The notes: generated from the sequence alone by a model not told the origin. A stretch of DNA of 64,000 nucleotides from Coneutiohabitans thermophilus (GCA_034505235.1 JAPDQY010000001.1:52760-116759); one strand, 5' to 3'; positions 27,728 to 36,920 are shown, counted from the stretch's first letter. Made by a program: numbers and translations.

Positions 27728-27777
27728 AAGCATGTTTGGTATTACTTTCCCGTTCTCGGGTGTGCTCTAACATGCTT
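27728..27777. repeat. Nested inverted repeat after the DUF1670-like gene
   Basis: Outer arms AAGCATGTT (27728-27736) and AACATGCTT (27769-27777) are perfect over nine bases. Inside lies a small CCCG-ttct-CGGG hairpin. It begins 11 bases past the stop of the minus-strand gene, so it may act as its terminator or as a stable RNA end, though no T-run follows. Confidence 0.45.
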
Positions 27778-27787
27778 CGGGGTCCGG

Positions 27788-28243
27788 TTATCCCTGGGCG
27801 GGTCGCTCGCCAGCGTTGCCCGCTTGTGTTTCACCGGACGTATGCAATCTATCACTTTGTGGATTTGAGTCAAGCGAATTGTCTTTTTGTTCTGTGATCT
27901 TGCCCGTGTGCCGCACTTTCTCGGGCAACAGATCGATATACTGCTGCACGACACGCTTGGAGAGTCGCGCGAGCTGTGAGATCTTTTCGAGAGTGGTCAC
28001 TTTGCGGGTCATGCGAATGTGCTTGCCGGCCGGCTCATGGCTGGCGACCGCTTCGTAAGCGATCTCGCCGGTGGAAAGCGTGACATTGGCATGCTCCTGA
28101 AAGTAGAGCGCGAATTGCTGATAAAACGCTTCCGCGATGATGGGAGTGAGGTTGAAATCCGCGGCGAGCTTTTGGACAATGGCGGCACGGGCATCTTTAG
28201 ATTTTAATCGCAAGATGCCAGAGGAACCTTGTGGATCAGCCAT
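27788..28243 (-). CDS. DUF1670-like protein
   Basis: A 151-residue protein. The central pattern resembles the N-terminal part of the DUF1670 family: LKSKDARAAIVQKLAADF, LTPIIAEAFYQQF, TLSTGEIAYEAVASHEPAGKH. It ends with a helix-turn-helix-like segment (ISQLARLSKRVVQQYIDLLP) and a polar tail. DUF1670 proteins are usually longer, so this one may be shortened at its C-terminus. ATG at 28243 has AAAGGAG at good spacing, which argues that it is a working gene. It stands alone. The family's function is unknown; a DNA-binding role is suggested by the predicted helix-turn-helix. Confidence 0.55.
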   Translation of the reverse strand: MADPQGSSGILRLKSKDARAAIVQKLAADFNLTPIIAEAFYQQFALYFQEHANVTLSTGEIAYEAVASHEPAGKHIRMTRKVTTLEKISQLARLSKRVVQQYIDLLPEKVRHTGKITEQKDNSLDSNPQSDRLHTSGETQAGNAGERPAQG

Positions 28244-28526
28244 AGGAATGCTCCTTTCTGGATTGTTAGTGCAGGTTCAACAGAAAGATAGCTGCTCCCA
28301 TGGTCATATGATACAAACTTTAAACAAGGCCATTTGGCCACCCCGCGGTTGGCAAAAATGCTGTTGCCACTCGCGGCATGATTGCGTAGATTTTTGAAAC
28401 GGAGCGCCGCTTCAAATGCGCCTCGACAATTTTTTGCTGCAACAGGCTGCAGGTGCTGCTTTGCAGGCGAGGGATGACGGCGTGGGCCGCAACGGTGCAG
28501 GGCGGGCGAGGTTGTGGAGGGATGTC

Positions 28527-29990
28527 ATGAAATACACGATGGCTGTGCGATGGTGGCCGGCAGGCGCGGCCGCAAAAGAGGTGCGGGCGCTCGCGCCCGG
28601 GTGGCAGATTGCCTGCCACGAAGCGGGACTCTTTCACGTGGCCGCACTTCTGATGGTGGGGTGGCTGTGTCTGGCCCCACCGCTGGCGGGACAGACGCTG
28701 ATCCAGCGTGATCCGGCGATAGTGGCGATGCTGGCGGAAGTTTCGCGGGAGCGCCTGGAGGCCAATATCCGCGCGCTCGCCAGTTTCCACACCCGCCATT
28801 CACTGAGTGATACTGTGAGTGAGCAACGCGGCATCGGGGCAGCGCGACGCTGGATCAAGGCGGAGCTGGAGCGCTACTCCCGCCAGAGCGGCGGCCGGCT
28901 GGTGGTGGCATTCGATCCCTTCGTGGTCGAGGCTGATGGCCGCCGCATTGCGCAACGCACCGTCATGCAGAACGTGCTGGCGCGTCTGCCGGGCAGTGAT
29001 CCCGCAGACACGCGCGTGCTCATTATCAGCGGCCATTACGACTCGCGCGCCTCCGATCCGCTCGATGCCACCAGCCAGGCGCCGGGCGCCAATGACGACG
29101 CTTCCGGTACCGCGGTGGTGATGGAGCTGGCGCGGGTGATGAGCCGGCACGCTTTTCCCGCCACCCTGGTGTTTGCGGCGGTGGCCGGCGAGGAGCAGGG
29201 GCTTTACGGCTCGAGTCATCTCGCGCAACGCGCGCACAGCGAAAAATGGAACGTGATCGCGATGATCACCAACGACATTGTGGGCAACACCCGCGCCAGC
29301 GAGACCGGCCTGCATGACAACACACACGTACGCGTTTTCAGCGAGGGGGTGCCGGCCGCGGAAAGCGAGGCCGAGGCACGCCGGCGCCAGGCCGTGGGCA
29401 GTGAAAATGACAGCCCCGCGCGCCAGCTTGCCCGCTATTTCAAGGCGGTGGGCGAGCGTTACGTCGATCTCATGAATGTGATGCTGATTTATCGCCGCGA
29501 CCGCTTCCTGCGCGGCGGGGATCACACCCCCTTCAGCCGCCTGGGCTTCACCGCGGTGCGCGTGACCGAGATGTACGAAGATTTCACCCGCCAGCATCAA
29601 AATGTGCGAAGCGAGAACGGCGTGGCCTACGGCGATCTGCCCGACTTCGTCGATTATCCCTACGTCGCACAGGTGGCGCGTCTCAATCTTGCCGTGCTCG
29701 CCAATCTTGCTCTGGCGCCCGCGGCACCGGACTCGGTGGTGATTCTCACCCGCGAGCTGACCAACAAAACCTCGCTGCGCTGGCGGCCGCCGGCAACCGG
29801 CCGCTCGCCGGCGGGCTATCGCGTGCTCATGCGCGAAACCATCAGTCCTTACTGGCAGCACACCTTCGAGGCCGGCAATGTGACAAGCTGCACACTGCCC
29901 TATTCCAAGGACAATTATCTGTTTGCCGTACAGTCCATTGATGCTGCCGGCCACGAAAGCCTGCCGGTTTTTCCCACGCCTTCGCCCTGA
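28527..29990 (+). CDS. Secreted M28-family metallopeptidase with C-terminal Fn3-like domain
   Basis: A 487-residue exported zinc aminopeptidase-type enzyme. The five co-catalytic zinc ligands of M28 can be placed: His in ISGHYDSR, Asp in PGANDDASG, Glu of the AGEEQGLYG pair, Asp in ITNDIVG, and His in GGDHTPFSR. The last 90 residues, from VVILTREL on, look like a fibronectin-III-type strand pattern. A hydrophobic segment (AALLMVGWLCLAPPLAG) around residue 45 serves as signal sequence, behind an unusually long N-terminal region. ATG at 28527 is chosen because GGAGG lies six bases upstream. It appears to be a single-gene unit. Confidence 0.88.
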   Translation: MKYTMAVRWWPAGAAAKEVRALAPGWQIACHEAGLFHVAALLMVGWLCLAPPLAGQTLIQRDPAIVAMLAEVSRERLEANIRALASFHTRHSLSDTVSEQRGIGAARRWIKAELERYSRQSGGRLVVAFDPFVVEADGRRIAQRTVMQNVLARLPGSDPADTRVLIISGHYDSRASDPLDATSQAPGANDDASGTAVVMELARVMSRHAFPATLVFAAVAGEEQGLYGSSHLAQRAHSEKWNVIAMITNDIVGNTRASETGLHDNTHVRVFSEGVPAAESEAEARRRQAVGSENDSPARQLARYFKAVGERYVDLMNVMLIYRRDRFLRGGDHTPFSRLGFTAVRVTEMYEDFTRQHQNVRSENGVAYGDLPDFVDYPYVAQVARLNLAVLANLALAPAAPDSVVILTRELTNKTSLRWRPPATGRSPAGYRVLMRETISPYWQHTFEAGNVTSCTLPYSKDNYLFAVQSIDAAGHESLPVFPTPSP

Positions 29991-30380
29991 ACCCTGCCGG
30001 CTGATACAGGCAGCCGGGAACAGGCAAGAGGCGGGATAAAATAGTGGCTGTCCGAAAACGTTCCCACCCCGGCTGAGCCGGAGTGTCCCAAACAGTCGGA
30101 AGCGTGCAAATGCAGCGTATTTGAAGCAACGGCCAAGCCCTTGCTGGAACCGCTGTTGCAAAGTCAGTAACTTCGGACGGACACGAAAAACGGATCATCC
30201 GAATTTTGCGTACATTTTGCGACAACAAGATGAAAAGAATCGCAAAATCAGTAACGGCGTTTGCCTTCAATTCAAGAGGAGATCAATGAGGAGGCGCGAT
30301 ACACATGTCACCCCGAGGGGGTTTCATTTAGGCGAACGGCACTTCGCTATAAACATCTCACTCCTATCGGAGTTCATCAG
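29991..30380. other. Intergenic region upstream of the phosphatase gene
   Basis: 390 bases with no gene recognised. It should carry the promoter of the downstream phosphatase gene. An AT-richer part (30180-30260) is the likeliest promoter area, but I cannot assign hexamers. Confidence 0.35.
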
Positions 30381-31721
30381 ATGCAAAGAACAGTCGGGTG
30401 GCCATGTACGCTTGAGTCGGATGATCTGAAAAACTTCGCATTTCATGCCGTTCAACAGACAGGAGCGACTTTGTCCCCCATCCGGCTGGCGCGACCATCC
30501 TTGAACAACGCCTTCTCGCAGCGGCCCTGGCGCGAACGCCGGCGCTTTGCCACGGCGGTCTTTTTTCTGTTTTGCGGTGTCGGTGCGCTGAGCGTGCTGG
30601 TCAATCACGCCGCGGTGCCCATGCCGGTGTACTTTGTGCTGGCAATGATGCTTGCTTCCGGGCTGTTTGCCGGCAGCTTTGTGCTGTTCTTCGGCCGTCT
30701 CTTGCCCATGATCCTGTGCCTGGCGGTATTTTTGACGGCCATGATACTGCTCACGAAATGGGGTTCGCACCTGCAACAACGAGAGCTGCCGCACACGCAT
30801 GAATTAACGGCCGGCGCAGCAGGCCACCAAACGCAGCCGGCAGCCACAGTGTGGCAAACTTCTCTGCGCCGTGCGCTGGTGCGCGACACCCTGCTGACAC
30901 TGCTGATGATTGTGTTGAGTTACGTCACTTTCATCGATGCCTTCAATAAAGAATGGGAGAAACGCGCGACGGTGGAGTCGGAATTGCGGGTGGCACGCCG
31001 CATCCAGCAGAACTTGCTGCCGCCGCCGGAAAAAATTCTCCCCGGCTGGCGTTTGCACGGCGTGTTGCAACCAGCCGCCACCGTGGCGGGCGACTATTTT
31101 GATTATCTGGAATTCGCCGGCGGTGCAAACGCCGCGCTGGTTGCCGATGCCTCCGGCCATGGCGTGGCGGCCGGCCTGCTGATGACCATGCTGAAGGGCC
31201 AACTTTTTACCCTGATCACCGAGCCCTATGAGGCCGCGGCACTTTTCAATCGTCTCAACGACAGTGTGCGGCGGCTGGCACCCCGCAACATGTTCGTCAC
31301 CGCTGTCATGGTGGTGCTGACGCAGGATCACTCCGGCGGCATCGAAGTGGTAACTGCCGGCCATCCCCCGCTGCTGTATCTGGATGCCGCGCGCGGCCGC
31401 GTGACCGAGCTGGGCACGCCCGCAGCCGCCCTGGGCTTGCACGCCCGCCTGTCTCCCGCTCCGCAGCGTTTCACGCTCAACCATAATGACCTGGTGTTGC
31501 TTTACACCGATGGCGTGGTCGAGCAAATGAACGCCGCCGGCACACAATGGGGGATCGAACGGCTGAAAACCGAATTGCAACAGCATCACCATCTGCCGCT
31601 GGCCGAACTGTGCCAGTGCCTGCTGCAGGCGGGTGCGGCTTTTCGCGGCCGGGTTGCGCCCCATGATGACATGACCCTGCTCGCCATCCGGCGCGAGCCC
31701 CGTCTGTCCGGAAAAAGCTGA
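30381..31721 (+). CDS. Membrane-bound RsbU/SpoIIE-type PP2C phosphatase
   Basis: A 446-residue protein. The N-terminal 190 residues contain about four membrane helices (for example FFLFCGVGALSVLV and LTLLMIVLSYVTFI). A short signalling helix (ELRVARRIQQNLLPP) leads into the phosphatase domain. Metal-binding Asp residues lie in AGDYFDY, VADASGHGVAAGLL and the final HDDMTLL. Such enzymes dephosphorylate anti-anti-sigma (STAS) proteins in partner-switching. No STAS or kinase gene is nearby. ATG at 30381 has GGAG eight bases upstream; the frame is open 40 codons further up but without support. Confidence 0.9.
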   Translation: MQRTVGWPCTLESDDLKNFAFHAVQQTGATLSPIRLARPSLNNAFSQRPWRERRRFATAVFFLFCGVGALSVLVNHAAVPMPVYFVLAMMLASGLFAGSFVLFFGRLLPMILCLAVFLTAMILLTKWGSHLQQRELPHTHELTAGAAGHQTQPAATVWQTSLRRALVRDTLLTLLMIVLSYVTFIDAFNKEWEKRATVESELRVARRIQQNLLPPPEKILPGWRLHGVLQPAATVAGDYFDYLEFAGGANAALVADASGHGVAAGLLMTMLKGQLFTLITEPYEAAALFNRLNDSVRRLAPRNMFVTAVMVVLTQDHSGGIEVVTAGHPPLLYLDAARGRVTELGTPAAALGLHARLSPAPQRFTLNHNDLVLLYTDGVVEQMNAAGTQWGIERLKTELQQHHHLPLAELCQCLLQAGAAFRGRVAPHDDMTLLAIRREPRLSGKS

Positions 31722-31795
31722 GGAAACACTGACAGCAAGGATTTCGCCACCATCGCCCTCCTCAACCACGAAAGGCGCGGGCTGCCAACCTGCAG

Positions 31796-31818
31796 GCAGA
31801 CTGGATGTCTGCACTACG
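31796..31818. repeat. Dispersed intergenic palindrome, copy 3
   Basis: GCAGAC (31796-31801) and GTCTGC (31807-31812) flank five bases and are followed by ACTACG, matching the layout of the copies near 27481 and 38071. Confidence 0.5.
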
Positions 31819-31863
31819 TTTTCATCCCAATGGGTGCCCATACATGCATGGCAAATTGCCCCG

Positions 31864-31897
31864 GAGTTTTCACAGCAACAAGTGTTGTGAAAAACTC
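31864..31897. terminator. AT-rich inverted repeat, possible terminator
   Basis: GAGTTTTCACA (31864-31874) pairs with TGTGAAAAACTC (31886-31897) with one extra A. The repeat is AT-rich, unlike its surroundings, and lies 140 bases after the plus-strand phosphatase gene. It could stop transcription in either direction or be a protein-binding site. Confidence 0.4.
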
Positions 31898-32110
31898 GGC
31901 CCCGCCGAGGTTGGAACGTTTTCAGATTCCAACAGATTGTGCCCGTCCCCAAAGAAGTGACTCCCCCGGACACCGGGGATTGGGGAGAGATACGCGTTCG
32001 CTTGGGTTTGTCAGCGGAGAGATCGAACGGGAGATGGCAGGAGGGGCATGGGCTGGCCGGCGTGGCAAAAAGCGCCGGACTCGGCAGAACGGGAAACAGC
32101 ACCCGGGTGG

Positions 32111-32169
32111 AAAAGCACAACCCCGCCGGCCTGCTGCCGGCGGCATGGCGGCAGTGACGGGCGGGGTTG
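32111..32169 (-). terminator. Strong hairpin terminator after the 108-residue gene
   Basis: On the minus strand CAACCCCGCC (32169-32160) pairs with GGCGGGGTTG (32127-32118). A second inner stem CTGCCG/CGGCAG sits inside, and a TGCTTTT tract follows. It lies 31 bases past the stop of the small unknown gene. Confidence 0.6.
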
Positions 32170-32199
32170 GGAGGGAAAAACGAATGCGCGTTTCACCAC

Positions 32200-32526
32200 T
32201 TACACATACACATCGTACGGAAAATAGCGTCGGTAGATCAGATTCGAAAAAGCAGCGGCCTCGTTGACGTAAGGGTTGATCTGATGCTTGCGGAAATACT
32301 GCCGGATCAAGCGATGGGCTTGTGACCATTCCGCCGCGGCATCGAGCTCGTGCAAAAGCTGCTCATAGGCTGCCGTGTCGCCACTGAAGACCTGTCTCAC
32401 AAAGCGCTGCCGCTGCTGGGGGGTAATCAGTTGTGCCAGGCTCATCTTTGTTCCAGAATGAGATTCATTGAGGCCGGAGGTTCTGATGACAAAATTCTCC
32501 GTCTCGGCCATTCTTCGCATCAACAC
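32200..32526 (-). CDS. Small protein of unknown function (108 aa)
   Basis: A predicted helical, soluble 108-residue protein with no family I recognise. The C-terminal 80 residues look well ordered (ITPQQRQRFVRQVFSGD, AAYEQLLHELD, RLIRQYFRKHQINPY, NLIYRRYFPYDVYV). There is no signal peptide or cysteine cluster. Support for a real gene: AAAGGAG lies six bases before the GTG at 32526 (an ATG two codons on is the alternative), and a strong terminator hairpin follows the stop. It stands alone downstream of htrA. Confidence 0.6.
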   Translation of the reverse strand: MLMRRMAETENFVIRTSGLNESHSGTKMSLAQLITPQQRQRFVRQVFSGDTAAYEQLLHELDAAAEWSQAHRLIRQYFRKHQINPYVNEAAAFSNLIYRRYFPYDVYV

Positions 32527-32947
32527 GCGAGACTCCTTTCACGGGAAACAAAAGAAAAGGACGATCATCCCTGGAACAGTTGCGTTGACTACTCCTGCTT
32601 GAATAATCAAAAAAACGGTGGTTGGAAAGTGGTCAAAAGATGAGGTGGTCTTGCATCGCGCAGCTTGACACGTTGATCGCTTTCTCCGCCGGGGCTATGC
32701 GGCCGGAAGCATGCGGGTGGGGTCTTCCGGCAATCCGGGTAAGTGCAACAAGGGCGAAGACGGTTGGGTCGATTTGGGGGTGCGTGCCAAACCTCTTCAT
32801 CATCATAACTCCCACGATTCCTTCCCGGACACTCCCGGGCACGCGTCGGGCAGGAGCTCCCCGCCGCATAAACTGCCTGACCCGCACATCCGGCCGGGTC
32901 AGGCAATATCCAATCATCACCAAACACACTGCAACAGGCAGGGGGAA
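32527..32947. other. Intergenic region between htrA and the small gene
   Basis: 420 bases with no convincing gene. A 98-codon frame on the minus strand (32633-32929) lacks a ribosome binding site and family resemblance. The promoter of the 108-residue gene should be near 32540-32600, where the sequence is richer in A and T. Confidence 0.4.
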
Positions 32948-34474
32948 TCACAATTCAAACGCCAAAAACTGGGTACCGGCATCGCGCGCGATTTGCAGAA
33001 GCACGGTGTCGCCTTTTTTCGCATCGCGCAACACCTCCTGAAATTCCGTCACACTCTGCACGATGCGGCGGTTGACCTTGAGAATGAGGTCACCCTCCCG
33101 CAGGCCGGCACGATAGGCGGAGCTGGCAGGGTTGATTTCCGTGACCACCACGCCGCGACGGCGGTTGTCCAGATTGTAGCGTTCGGCGAGGCGGCTGTTG
33201 AGTGTTTCAACGGTGAAGCCCAGCCATTCTTCCTGTAAGCGCCGGTTGCCACGCTGTCCCAAATTGGCGGGTTGCTCGCCCAAAGTCACGCTGATCTCCC
33301 GCATGCGGTTGTCCCGCAAAACACTGAGCGTCACCTGCGTGCCCGGCGCCAGGGCCGCGATATCGGCGCTCAGTTGGCTGCTGTCCTTCACCTTGCGGCC
33401 GTTCAAGGCGAGGATGACGTCTTCCGGCCGCAAGCCCGCGCGTTCGGCCGGGCTGCCTTCCACCACTTCGCTGACAATCACCCCCTCTGGCTTGTCCAAA
33501 TTCAGGCCTTTGGCGAGTGCTTCATCCACGCTCTGGATGCTGACGCCCAGCCAGCCGCGAATCACCTTGCCGTGCCGGATCAGCGATTCCATCACGCTGC
33601 GCGCCATGTTGATGGGCACCGCGAAACCAATCCCTTGAAAGCCCCCGCTGCGCGAGGCGATGGCGGTGTTGATGCCCACCAGCTCGCCGTCGAGGTTGAT
33701 CAGGGCACCACCGGAATTGCCCGGATTGATCGCTGCGTCGGTTTGAATGAAATCCTCATATTGCGCCAGGCCGACGTTGGAGCGGCCCTTGGCGCTCACG
33801 ATGCCCTGCGTGACCGTGCTGGCGAGATTGGCGCTCAGCGGGCTGCCGATCGCCAGCACCCATTCGCCGACACGCAACTTCTCGCTGTCACCCAGACGAA
33901 TCGCCGGCAAATTACGGGCAGTCACACGCAGCACGGCGATGTCCGTCTTGGGATCCGCGCCGATCACTGTCGCCGGCAGCGTGCGGCCGTCAATGGTGCG
34001 GATGTTGATGCTGTCGGCCTCGGCAATGACATGATTGTTGGTCAGGATGTAGCCGTCCGGACTCACAATCACGCCCGAGCCCAGACCCTGCTGGCGAAAC
34101 TGCTGCTCCGGTGCATTGCGCTCCTGACGCCGGCCGCCAAAGGGCGAGTCTTCCCCGAAGAAATCGCCAAAGGGATCAAAAAAGAAGGGCATCGCAAACG
34201 GGCTCCGCCCGCGCAGGCGGTACACTTTCTCGGTAAACACCGTGACCACGGTGGGATTCACGGTGGCGGCGATGTCGACGAACGCATTGTTCAAATCCCG
34301 CAGGGTGGTGATGGCCTTGTCGCGCGCCGGCGGCACGGTTGCCAGCCCGGCAGGCTCTTCCTTGCCGAAGGCTCTGGCCTGCGGTCCGGCATGGAAGTTG
34401 GAAAAAACCAGGCCTCCCATCACCATGCCGATCAGGACAAAAATCAGACTCGGGTACTTTCGCGCCTTGCTCAT
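32948..34474 (-). CDS. HtrA/DegP-family periplasmic serine protease
   Basis: A 508-residue trypsin-like quality-control protease. The N-terminal signal anchor is PSLIFVLIGMVMGGLVF. The catalytic triad is H148 (ILTNNHVI), D178 (PKTDIAVL) and S254 (NPGNSGGAL). Two PDZ domains follow, beginning near VIRGWLGVSIQ and near EEWLGFTVETLN; the second ends the protein. Phe-rich loop residues 94-108 (FAMPFFFDPFGDFFGED) are an LA-loop-like feature of DegP relatives. ATG at 34474 has AAGGAG seven bases upstream. It acts in the periplasm on misfolded proteins, probably under an envelope-stress regulator that is not visible here. Confidence 0.95.
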   Translation of the reverse strand: MSKARKYPSLIFVLIGMVMGGLVFSNFHAGPQARAFGKEEPAGLATVPPARDKAITTLRDLNNAFVDIAATVNPTVVTVFTEKVYRLRGRSPFAMPFFFDPFGDFFGEDSPFGGRRQERNAPEQQFRQQGLGSGVIVSPDGYILTNNHVIAEADSINIRTIDGRTLPATVIGADPKTDIAVLRVTARNLPAIRLGDSEKLRVGEWVLAIGSPLSANLASTVTQGIVSAKGRSNVGLAQYEDFIQTDAAINPGNSGGALINLDGELVGINTAIASRSGGFQGIGFAVPINMARSVMESLIRHGKVIRGWLGVSIQSVDEALAKGLNLDKPEGVIVSEVVEGSPAERAGLRPEDVILALNGRKVKDSSQLSADIAALAPGTQVTLSVLRDNRMREISVTLGEQPANLGQRGNRRLQEEWLGFTVETLNSRLAERYNLDNRRRGVVVTEINPASSAYRAGLREGDLILKVNRRIVQSVTEFQEVLRDAKKGDTVLLQIARDAGTQFLAFEL

Positions 34475-34695
34475 GAGAGCGCTCCTTGGAATTTTTTAAA
34501 GGTCAAAACGGAATTATCGCCGTGCAATACCCGGCGGTGGCCTGCTCGTGGCAGAAGCAAAGGATTAGACTGCGACACCTGGCAAAATGCCTTGGCCCGC
34601 TGCCGGATTTTGCGGCCGCACGACTTGCGCGGCTGACAATTTTTTGCTTACTTCCAGGCAGCGCATCCTGCAGCCACCCTTGCCGGAGGCCGATT

Positions 34696-35661
34696 ATGAA
34701 CACCGCAACCACTACCGAAAAAATTCGCCTGGGGATCAGCTCCTGCCTGCTGGGACAGAATGTGCGCTTCGACGGCGGCCACAAAAAGGATCATTACATC
34801 ACCACCACCCTGGCGCAATTCTTCGAATGGGTTCCGGTGTGCCCGGAAATGGAAATCGGGCTGGGCGCGCCGCGGGAATCGCTGCACCTGATCGGCAAGC
34901 CCGAGGCGCCCCGCCTGGTCACCACCAAAACCGGCCGCGATTACACCGAGACCATGCTGGCGTATGCCCGTGCCAAAGTCGCGCAATTGGAAAAACTCGA
35001 ACTGCACGGCTATCTGCTCAAGAAGGATTCGCCCACCTGCGGCATGGAACGGGTGAAGGTTTATGACGACAATCATGTGCCCACCAAAACCGGCACGGGG
35101 CTGTTCGCACGGGTGTTGCTGGAAAAGATGACCCTGCTGCCCGTGGAGGAGGAGGGCCGGTTGAACGATCCCCGCCTGCGCGAAAACTTCATCGTGCGCG
35201 TGTTTTGCCATTACCGCTGGCGGCAATTGCAGCAGCGGCCCCTGCGCCGTCATGCGCTGGTGCGCTTTCATGCGCAACACAAGTATTTGATCATGGCCCA
35301 CAGCCCAAAACACCTGGTGGAGCTGGGCCGGCTGGTGGCCGGCGCCAAGAGCCTGCCGCCGGGGGAATTGTCGGCGCGCTACGCCGAACTCTTCTTCGCC
35401 GCGTTGCGGCGGCCGGCCTCATCGAAAAAACACGCCAACGTGCTGTATCACCTCTCCGGCTATCTCAAAAAACTGCTCGACGAACGTGACAAACAGGAAC
35501 TGCAGGCCGCGATTGCAGATTATCAAGCCGGGCTGCTGCCGCTCATCGTGCCCATCACCCTGCTGCGGCATTATGTGCGCAAATTCACCCTCGAATATCT
35601 GCAGGAGCAAATCTATCTCAATCCGCATCCCAAGGAACTGATGCTGCTCAACCACGTTTAG
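34696..35661 (+). CDS. DUF523 and DUF1722 (YbgA-like) fusion protein
   Basis: A 321-residue protein with two known domains. The N-terminal DUF523 part (residues 10-155) has ISSCLLGQNVRFDGGHK, the VCPEMEIGLGAPR motif and KKDSPTCGM, with conserved Cys residues. The C-terminal DUF1722 (YbgA) part starts near LVRFHAQHKYLIMAHSP and ends with LTLEYL-like helices. The fusion is widespread. The DUF523 family has been tied to thiouracil-type tRNA or base degradation, while YbgA is often found with photolyase; the exact role is open. ATG at 34696 has GGAGG seven bases upstream. Its end overlaps the convergent methyltransferase gene by 14 bases. Confidence 0.88.
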   Translation: MNTATTTEKIRLGISSCLLGQNVRFDGGHKKDHYITTTLAQFFEWVPVCPEMEIGLGAPRESLHLIGKPEAPRLVTTKTGRDYTETMLAYARAKVAQLEKLELHGYLLKKDSPTCGMERVKVYDDNHVPTKTGTGLFARVLLEKMTLLPVEEEGRLNDPRLRENFIVRVFCHYRWRQLQQRPLRRHALVRFHAQHKYLIMAHSPKHLVELGRLVAGAKSLPPGELSARYAELFFAALRRPASSKKHANVLYHLSGYLKKLLDERDKQELQAAIADYQAGLLPLIVPITLLRHYVRKFTLEYLQEQIYLNPHPKELMLLNHV

Positions 35662-36592
35662 CCTGAAACCAGCCGACCTTGAGATAGTCATCCCCGGCGA
35701 AATCCGCGCTGCTGGAGATTTGCCGCCGCAAAGTGAAGACCTCCCCAAACAGACGGAAGAACTTCGCGGGAGAAAGCCCGTGATAGTTCGTGCACGCCAG
35801 CAAATGGCCGCCGGCACGCAGCACGCGGAAGAACTCCGGGATCATGCTGGCATAGCCCTTCTCCAGTGTGAAACGGCTGCCGGACTTTTGTGTGGCATAG
35901 GTGGGCGGATCGCAAATGATCACGTCGAAGGAGCCCTCCTTCTGTTTGTGCAGAAAACGGATGGCCTCCTCGCGGCGCTGGCGCACCACGCTGACTTGAT
36001 TGAGCACCTGATTCTCGCGCGCCCACTGCAGCCACTTGGCACTGGTGTCGACTTCAATGACGCGGCCGGCACCGGCACGTGCGGCGGCAATCGAAAAGCC
36101 GCCGGTGTAGGAAAACAAATTCAGCACCTGCGCGCCGCGCGCGAGAAGCTGCTTCAGCTCCTGCCGTGCCTGCTTCATATCGAGAAACAGGCCCGTGCTG
36201 TGGCCTTGCTCGAATGACACGACGAATTGCAGATCATATTCGCGAATCGTGAAGCGCGGCGGCGGCGCATTCCCGAACAACAAGGTGGCACGAGGGTGGG
36301 CGGGGTCCGGCTCGGCAGTGGCGTGGGAAAGATTGTCGGGCCGGAAACGGGCCAGCGCGCCCTGCACCGGCAGGGCGGCCGCCACCAGACCTTCAGCCAC
36401 GGCGTGCGCCAGGCCGGCGAGTTTTTGTTCGGGGAAATTGGCGTAATAAATCAACAACAGATAGCCGTCATAATAGTCGATGGTCAGGCCCCGGCCCAGC
36501 TCATGATGGCAAAGACGAAAGGCCGTGCATGTCTCGAAAAACGGTCGGCGATGCGCAAGCATGGCCGCGATCGCCGAGGCCAGTGGAGTCAT
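35648..36592 (-). CDS. RlmI-like class I SAM-dependent rRNA methyltransferase
   Basis: A 314-residue protein related to 23S rRNA m5C1962 methyltransferase RlmI/YccW, but without the N-terminal PUA domain. The middle holds the strand pair typical of the EEHE domain, then GLFLDMKQAR, motif I LNLFSYTGGFSIAAA, and motif IV DVIICDPPTYA near residue 240. No catalytic Cys follows the DPPTY motif immediately, so the target base is uncertain. ATG at 36592. It converges with and overlaps the DUF523/DUF1722 gene by 14 bases at its end. Confidence 0.85.
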   Translation of the reverse strand: MTPLASAIAAMLAHRRPFFETCTAFRLCHHELGRGLTIDYYDGYLLLIYYANFPEQKLAGLAHAVAEGLVAAALPVQGALARFRPDNLSHATAEPDPAHPRATLLFGNAPPPRFTIREYDLQFVVSFEQGHSTGLFLDMKQARQELKQLLARGAQVLNLFSYTGGFSIAAARAGAGRVIEVDTSAKWLQWARENQVLNQVSVVRQRREEAIRFLHKQKEGSFDVIICDPPTYATQKSGSRFTLEKGYASMIPEFFRVLRAGGHLLACTNYHGLSPAKFFRLFGEVFTLRRQISSSADFAGDDYLKVGWFQAKRG

Positions 36593-36920
36593 GGTCAGGT
36601 CAAATGCTGTTTCGAATCAAACCCGCGGTCACAAAATCTCAGCGCAGCCAAGATTGGAATGGATTCTCCTTCAAATGGCAATGCCATTGCGCCATCAGCC
36701 TCCCGGCGCTCGTTGCGTGTTGTGCAATAGTGCGGGTTGTGGCGCACAAAATCAAGCAGGAACTCGAAAGCACGCCGGCGCCCGTGCTTCGGCGAAATGG
36801 CGCTTGCTATTCTCGCCCGCCGTTTTTATCATTTCAGCCAGATCCAACGCGGGCATGACGCCCCAGCCACAGCCACACGCTGGGGCATTCTCGTTTTGGG
36901 AGCTGACCGCAGGAGCCCTG
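36593..36920. other. Divergent intergenic region
   Basis: Between the methyltransferase (minus) and the aldo/keto reductase (plus). One small hairpin, ATGGC-aat-GCCAT at 36675-36687, is seen; no gene. Confidence 0.4.

Larger units (their letters stand above)
31722..32199. other. Convergent intergenic region rich in inverted repeats
   Basis: 480 bases between convergent genes with no gene of its own. It holds a dispersed palindrome (31796-31812), an AT-rich inverted repeat (31864-31897), a second small one (GTTGGAA/TTCCAAC, 31910-31933) and a strong terminator for the minus-strand gene (32111-32169). Confidence 0.55.

Noticed and set aside
28416..28526. Upstream extension of the M28 peptidase gene
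   Set aside because: The frame is open, but the extra 37 residues are not protein-like, and GGAGG lies just before the ATG at 28527.
32633..32929. 98-codon minus-strand reading frame downstream of htrA
   Set aside because: No ribosome binding site, no recognisable domain, high Arg content and overlap with other equally long frames. Read as chance in GC-rich DNA.
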